Source: Clostridiales bacterium UBA6114 (GTDB lineage Bacteria > Bacillota > Clostridia > Oscillospirales > Butyricicoccaceae). Taken from it: 33,367 nucleotides of DNA. Positions 30,387-33,367 of the stretch are shown here, in pieces. A program made the translations under genes and the position numbers. The notes below the pieces were generated by a model, which saw only the letters and a program-made list of their open reading frames with translations, was not told the DNA's origin and did no database searches. Numbering within the stretch: position 1 is the stretch's first letter; each line of letters opens with the position of its first letter. The stretch covers positions 1 through 33,367 of the forward strand of contig DIWE01000029.1 in the NCBI GenBank assembly GCA_002423435.1. The letters are read 5' to 3'.

Positions 30387-30409
30387 AGGGGGTATTGGAT
30401 ACCCCCTGG
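30385..30409. repeat. 11-bp perfect hairpin, TGG loop
   Basis: CCAGGGGGTAT (30385-30395) pairs with 30399-30409. It abuts the next hairpin with no spacer. Confidence 0.9.
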
Positions 30410-30435
30410 AGAGTGTCGACTTTGTCGGCACTCTC
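30409..30435. repeat. Hairpin with TTT loop
   Basis: GAGAGTG and CGAC pair with GTCG and CACTCTC, with a single T-G wobble between them; directly followed by the second boundary palindrome. Confidence 0.85.
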
Positions 30436-30459
30436 AGAGGCGCGGCGGCCCGCGCCTCT
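30436..30459. repeat. Boundary palindrome, copy 2
   Basis: Identical 24 bp to the copy at 30135-30158; flanking bases differ. It lies 46 bp before the AlkP-family start codon. Confidence 0.9.
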
Positions 30460-30505
30460 TCTTGAAAAACAGTTCAATCAAATATCCGAAAAAAGAGGTT
30501 TCAAT

Positions 30506-32380
30506 ATGAGAAAGCGGAAAGTCATGCTGGTCGGCCTGGACGGCGCCATGCCCACTCTGATCGAAAAATTCTGCGCAGACGGCGATATGCCGAATTTATC
30601 GAAGCTGATAAAAACGGGTGCATATTCCAGGATGCTCTCTCAGATTCCGGTGGCGACGCCGATTAACTGGGCGAGCATCTCCACGGGAGCGCCGCCCGGC
30701 GCGCACAATATCACCGGCTTCTGGAACCATGTCACGGGAGAGCGGATAGACCGCTTTTACAGCAAGAATGCGTTTACCAACACGTTTATCGGCGCGGAGC
30801 GCGTCTGGGACACGGCGGAAAGCTGCGGCAAACGCAGCGTACTTATGAAATTCCCGGGAAGCTGGCCGTCCTCGCTTAAAAACGGCGCACAGGTGGACGG
30901 CTATTGCATCCCGAGCCACGGCGCCTCCATTCTGGACGAGGCGGGCAACGGCTGCCATTCCATCCGGCCGCTGCACAAGGCGGATGTCATATCCCTGTCC
31001 CCGGCGGCCGGATGGAAAAACATAGACCAAGGTTTAAACTGCGCCGCCGAAACGCAGATCCGGATAGCTTTGAAAAAATCGCAGCCGCCGGTTACATATC
31101 AGATGCTCGTATGCGGCAAAGACCGGTATGAGCAGATCCTTCTGTGCAGGGAAAAGGATGCGGCAAAGCCGGTGGCGCGGCTGAAAGAGGGCGATTGGAG
31201 CGACTGGATCTTTGAGCCTGCGGGAGACCGCCGCCTGACGATCCGGTTTAAGCTGACGAAGCTTACGGAGGACGCCTCGGATCTGCGGCTATATCATTCC
31301 CAGGTTTATGCCTGCGACGGCTTTACCTCGCCCGGGAAATTGAGCGGGAAGCTGGTGGAGCTTTTCGGGCCGTTTATCGAATTTGCCACCCCCCACGCCT
31401 GGAAATACGGATGGACGGATCTCGACACCTGCTACGAGGAAGCGGAGTACCAGATCCAATGGATGTGCAATGCCGCGCAGTACCTTTTGAGTGAGCCATG
31501 GGATTTGTTTGTTACGCAGATGCACTGGATCGATCACGTGCAGCACTATTTCCTTCCGCTTGCAGACCCGGTTTCGCCGCTTTTCGACAAGGCAAAGGAA
31601 TCCGCGGCGTGGGATACTTTGCGGCAGGCGTATATCCTGGCGGATAAATTCGTAGGCGGGCTGATGAAGCTTTGCGATGCGGATACGGCGATGCTCGTCC
31701 TCTCCGATCACGGAAATATCTGCGACGAATGCTCGGTTGCCCTGCTCCCTCTTTTCCGGGAAGCCGGGTTGATTTCGACAAAAAAGGATCAAAACGGCGT
31801 AACCCGGATCGACTGGGAGCATACGCTCGCCTATCCCGGAAAGCCGGGCAACTGCGACGTCTATGTGAATCTGAGGGGACGGGACGAATGCGGCTGCGTG
31901 GAGCCTGAGGATTATATCGCGGTGCGCGACCGCGTGATCTCCGTTTTGAGGGAGCTCAAGGACCCCAGAGGCAAAGCGGTCTTCTCGGTGGTCGTGCCGA
32001 AAGAAGACGCTCAGATATACGGGTTATTTGGAAAATACGTGGGCGACGTGGTTGCGGTTTACGCGCAGGGGTTTACATGGTCGGGACACGGGGGAGAGGA
32101 TTGGGACCGCGAGGATGTGGTTTTCGCCGTCCCCGATGCCGACGGGATGGATTACGGGGCGCATCACGGTCCGGCGCTGCCCACCGCCGCCACGGAGGTT
32201 TGCTCGAATATGGCATTTTGCGCTGCGGGCGGCGCGGGGATCAAAAAGGGATACCACAGAAATCTGGACTTACTCGGCCCTGTCAAGGTGCTGGATATTG
32301 CCCCGACCATTTGCAGCCTGATGGATTGCCGTCCGCCGAAGCAGAGCCAGGGCGCAGTCCTGACGGATTTTCTGGAGTGA
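30506..32380 (+). CDS. AlkP-superfamily phosphohydrolase/phosphomutase (COG3379-like)
   Basis: A predicted metal-dependent phospho- or sulfoester hydrolase of 624 residues. The opening VMLVGLDGAMPTLIEKF has metal ligand D12. The motif PVATPINWASISTGAPPGAHNITGF places T51 at the nucleophile position usual for this group. Further metal-site residues lie in HWIDHVQHYF, LVLSDHGN and GHGGEDWD. AGAGG six bases upstream supports the ATG at 30506; the frame extends back to 30395 into the hairpin block without a ribosome site. It has no signal peptide. Substrate unknown. Together with the sulfatase it gives the operon two AlkP-fold hydrolases of different type. Confidence 0.88.
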   Translation: MRKRKVMLVGLDGAMPTLIEKFCADGDMPNLSKLIKTGAYSRMLSQIPVATPINWASISTGAPPGAHNITGFWNHVTGERIDRFYSKNAFTNTFIGAERVWDTAESCGKRSVLMKFPGSWPSSLKNGAQVDGYCIPSHGASILDEAGNGCHSIRPLHKADVISLSPAAGWKNIDQGLNCAAETQIRIALKKSQPPVTYQMLVCGKDRYEQILLCREKDAAKPVARLKEGDWSDWIFEPAGDRRLTIRFKLTKLTEDASDLRLYHSQVYACDGFTSPGKLSGKLVELFGPFIEFATPHAWKYGWTDLDTCYEEAEYQIQWMCNAAQYLLSEPWDLFVTQMHWIDHVQHYFLPLADPVSPLFDKAKESAAWDTLRQAYILADKFVGGLMKLCDADTAMLVLSDHGNICDECSVALLPLFREAGLISTKKDQNGVTRIDWEHTLAYPGKPGNCDVYVNLRGRDECGCVEPEDYIAVRDRVISVLRELKDPRGKAVFSVVVPKEDAQIYGLFGKYVGDVVAVYAQGFTWSGHGGEDWDREDVVFAVPDADGMDYGAHHGPALPTAATEVCSNMAFCAAGGAGIKKGYHRNLDLLGPVKVLDIAPTICSLMDCRPPKQSQGAVLTDFLE

Positions 32381-32416
32381 GTTTTTGAGATTGGAAAAAG
32401 CAGAGAGGAAATGGTT

Positions 32417-33331
32417 ATGTCTTCTTTTAACGGGCCAATCGAAATGATTGGATTGATCGGCTGCGGAACCATGGGCAGATGCATGCTGGAGAAACTGTCG
32501 GAGGCGGGCTATCCCGTCGCGGTATATGATCCCTTTCCCACGGCCGCGGCCAAGGCGGCGGAAATGGGCGCAAAAATCGCAAAAAGTCCGGAAAAGCTGG
32601 CGCAGCAGTGCGCGGTGATCCTCATGTCGCTGCCGGGACCCTCGCAGGTCGAGCAAACGGTAACGGGAATTAACGGATTGCTTAACGCGCTGACGGAGCG
32701 GCACATCGTCGTGGATACCAGCACGGTCGATCCCGGTACGACCCGAAAAATGGCCGCGCATGTGTCGGAAAAGGGAGCCGCTTACCTGGACTGCCCGATT
32801 CTCGGCCGCCCGTCCGCCGCGGGGAAATGGATGCTGCCCGCGGGCGGCGACGCAAAAGCCCTTTCTACTGTAAAACCGGTTTTGCTGACGTTTGCAAAGG
32901 ATGCCGTGCATGTGGGCGATTCGGGAGCGGGAAATGCCTTAAAGCTGTTAAATCAAATGATGTTTTCCGCCATCAACGCCATTTCGAGCGAGGTAATGGC
33001 AATTGCGGAAAAGGTCGGCGTGGATAAAAAGGTTTTTTATGAAACGGTGGCCGACAGCGGGGCCGCGACGGTCAGCGGTTTGTTTAAAGAGGTGGGGAAA
33101 AACATCGTGGAGGACAACTATGAGCATCCCGCCTTTACGGTGAATCTGCTGATCAAGGACACGAAGCTTGCCCTTCAGATGGCAAAGGATGCAGGCGCGC
33201 CCTCGGTGATCGCGGGAACGGTGCAGATTTATAATGAGATTGCCGGCGCCAACGGCCTTGGCGACAAAGATACCAGCTCGCTCTATAAAGTATATGGCCG
33301 ACATTATCAGGAAATGGAGATATCAAGATGA
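32417..33331 (+). CDS. 3-Hydroxyisobutyrate dehydrogenase-like NAD(P) oxidoreductase
   Basis: A beta-hydroxyacid dehydrogenase-family enzyme of about 304 residues, oxidising a 3-hydroxy acid or reducing a 2-hydroxy-3-oxo acid (tartronate semialdehyde type). The N-terminal Rossmann site is IGLIGCGTMGRCMLEKLSEAG. DTSTVDPGTTRKMA and CPILGRPSAAGKWMLPAGGD match the substrate-side signature. GNALKLLNQMMFSAINA carries the catalytic lysine. The C-terminal helical domain is complete. AGAGG is 8 bases before the ATG at 32417; the ATG at 32411 is only 2 bases from it. The stop overlaps the next start. It is probably the oxidation step for the substrate freed by the two hydrolases. Confidence 0.9.
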   Translation: MSSFNGPIEMIGLIGCGTMGRCMLEKLSEAGYPVAVYDPFPTAAAKAAEMGAKIAKSPEKLAQQCAVILMSLPGPSQVEQTVTGINGLLNALTERHIVVDTSTVDPGTTRKMAAHVSEKGAAYLDCPILGRPSAAGKWMLPAGGDAKALSTVKPVLLTFAKDAVHVGDSGAGNALKLLNQMMFSAINAISSEVMAIAEKVGVDKKVFYETVADSGAATVSGLFKEVGKNIVEDNYEHPAFTVNLLIKDTKLALQMAKDAGAPSVIAGTVQIYNEIAGANGLGDKDTSSLYKVYGRHYQEMEISR

Positions 33332-33367
33332 AACTCTCGTTAGAATACGGAATGGGTCTGATGGAAG
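33328..33367 (+). CDS. Start of a gene cut by the window edge, possibly LarA/DUF2088
   Basis: The ATG overlaps the dehydrogenase stop (ATGA), so translation is probably coupled. Only MKLSLEYGMGLME is visible. This resembles the first strand of nickel-dependent lactate racemase-like (LarA, DUF2088) proteins, which commonly open with M-K-hydrophobic-x-hydrophobic-x-Y-G-x-G. Thirteen residues cannot establish the family. Confidence 0.4.
   Translation, partial: MKLSLEYGMGLME

Larger units (their letters stand above)
30119..30505. other. 387-bp gap dominated by serial hairpins
   Basis: Almost the whole gap between the TAXI and AlkP genes consists of perfect or near-perfect inverted repeats of different sequence; individual stems are listed separately. 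The frames crossing it, including upstream extensions of the AlkP frame from 30395, lack a ribosome site and are read as non-coding. Confidence 0.8.

Noticed and set aside
30135..30459. CRISPR array
   Set aside because: The palindromes differ from one another, only the end pair is identical, and there is no regular repeat-spacer spacing or cas gene.
32411..32416. ATG at 32411 as start of the dehydrogenase
   Set aside because: Only two bases from the ribosome site; 32417 has proper spacing.

Overview
The window looks like chromosome of a moderately GC-rich Gram-positive anaerobe, most likely a clostridial (Oscillospiraceae-like) Firmicute. This is inferred from protein character, strong GGAGG ribosome sites, TTG and GTG starts, a YaaL-type DUF2508 protein, a G5/3D-domain cell-wall protein and near-consensus SigA promoters. 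No rRNA, tRNA, CRISPR array, transposase or phage gene was seen.

Layout. Bases 1-1096 hold the 3' part of ilvD, then an unrecognised gene (1275-2057). greA (consensus promoter) and lysS follow. A long plus-strand housekeeping run comes next: SpoU-type RNA methyltransferase, dprA, topA, trmFO, plsX, acpP (own promoter), rnc, and a radical SAM gene. The smc-ftsY pair usually found after rnc is absent. Instead there is a small divergent pair (XRE regulator and a 100-residue unknown) around a doubled inverted-repeat operator. On the minus strand follow divergent type II topoisomerase subunits, parE then parC. After a 571-bp gene-poor gap come a DUF2508 gene, rplM-rpsI, a 3D-domain protein behind a possible structured leader, rsmA (ksgA) and GTP-type PEP carboxykinase.

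The right-hand quarter (24464 to the end) is an accessory catabolic locus. A minus-strand LacI-family regulator faces a plus-strand series: Cys-type sulfatase without signal peptide, TRAP fused permease, TAXI-type binding lipoprotein, AlkP-superfamily hydrolase (COG3379-like), a 3-hydroxyisobutyrate dehydrogenase-like enzyme, and the first codons of a possible LarA/DUF2088 protein. Two identical 15-bp LacI-type operators lie in the divergent promoter region. Together the genes suggest regulated uptake, de-esterification and oxidation of a sulfated or phosphorylated organic acid; the substrate is unknown.

The most unusual DNA is 30135-30459. This is a 325-bp run of at least eight different hairpins, bounded by two identical 24-bp palindromes, between the TAXI and AlkP genes. 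Other strong palindromes lie after ilvD, inside the unknown gene at 1442-1477, after lysS and before rnc. A shared palindromic-element system is possible but unproven from one window.
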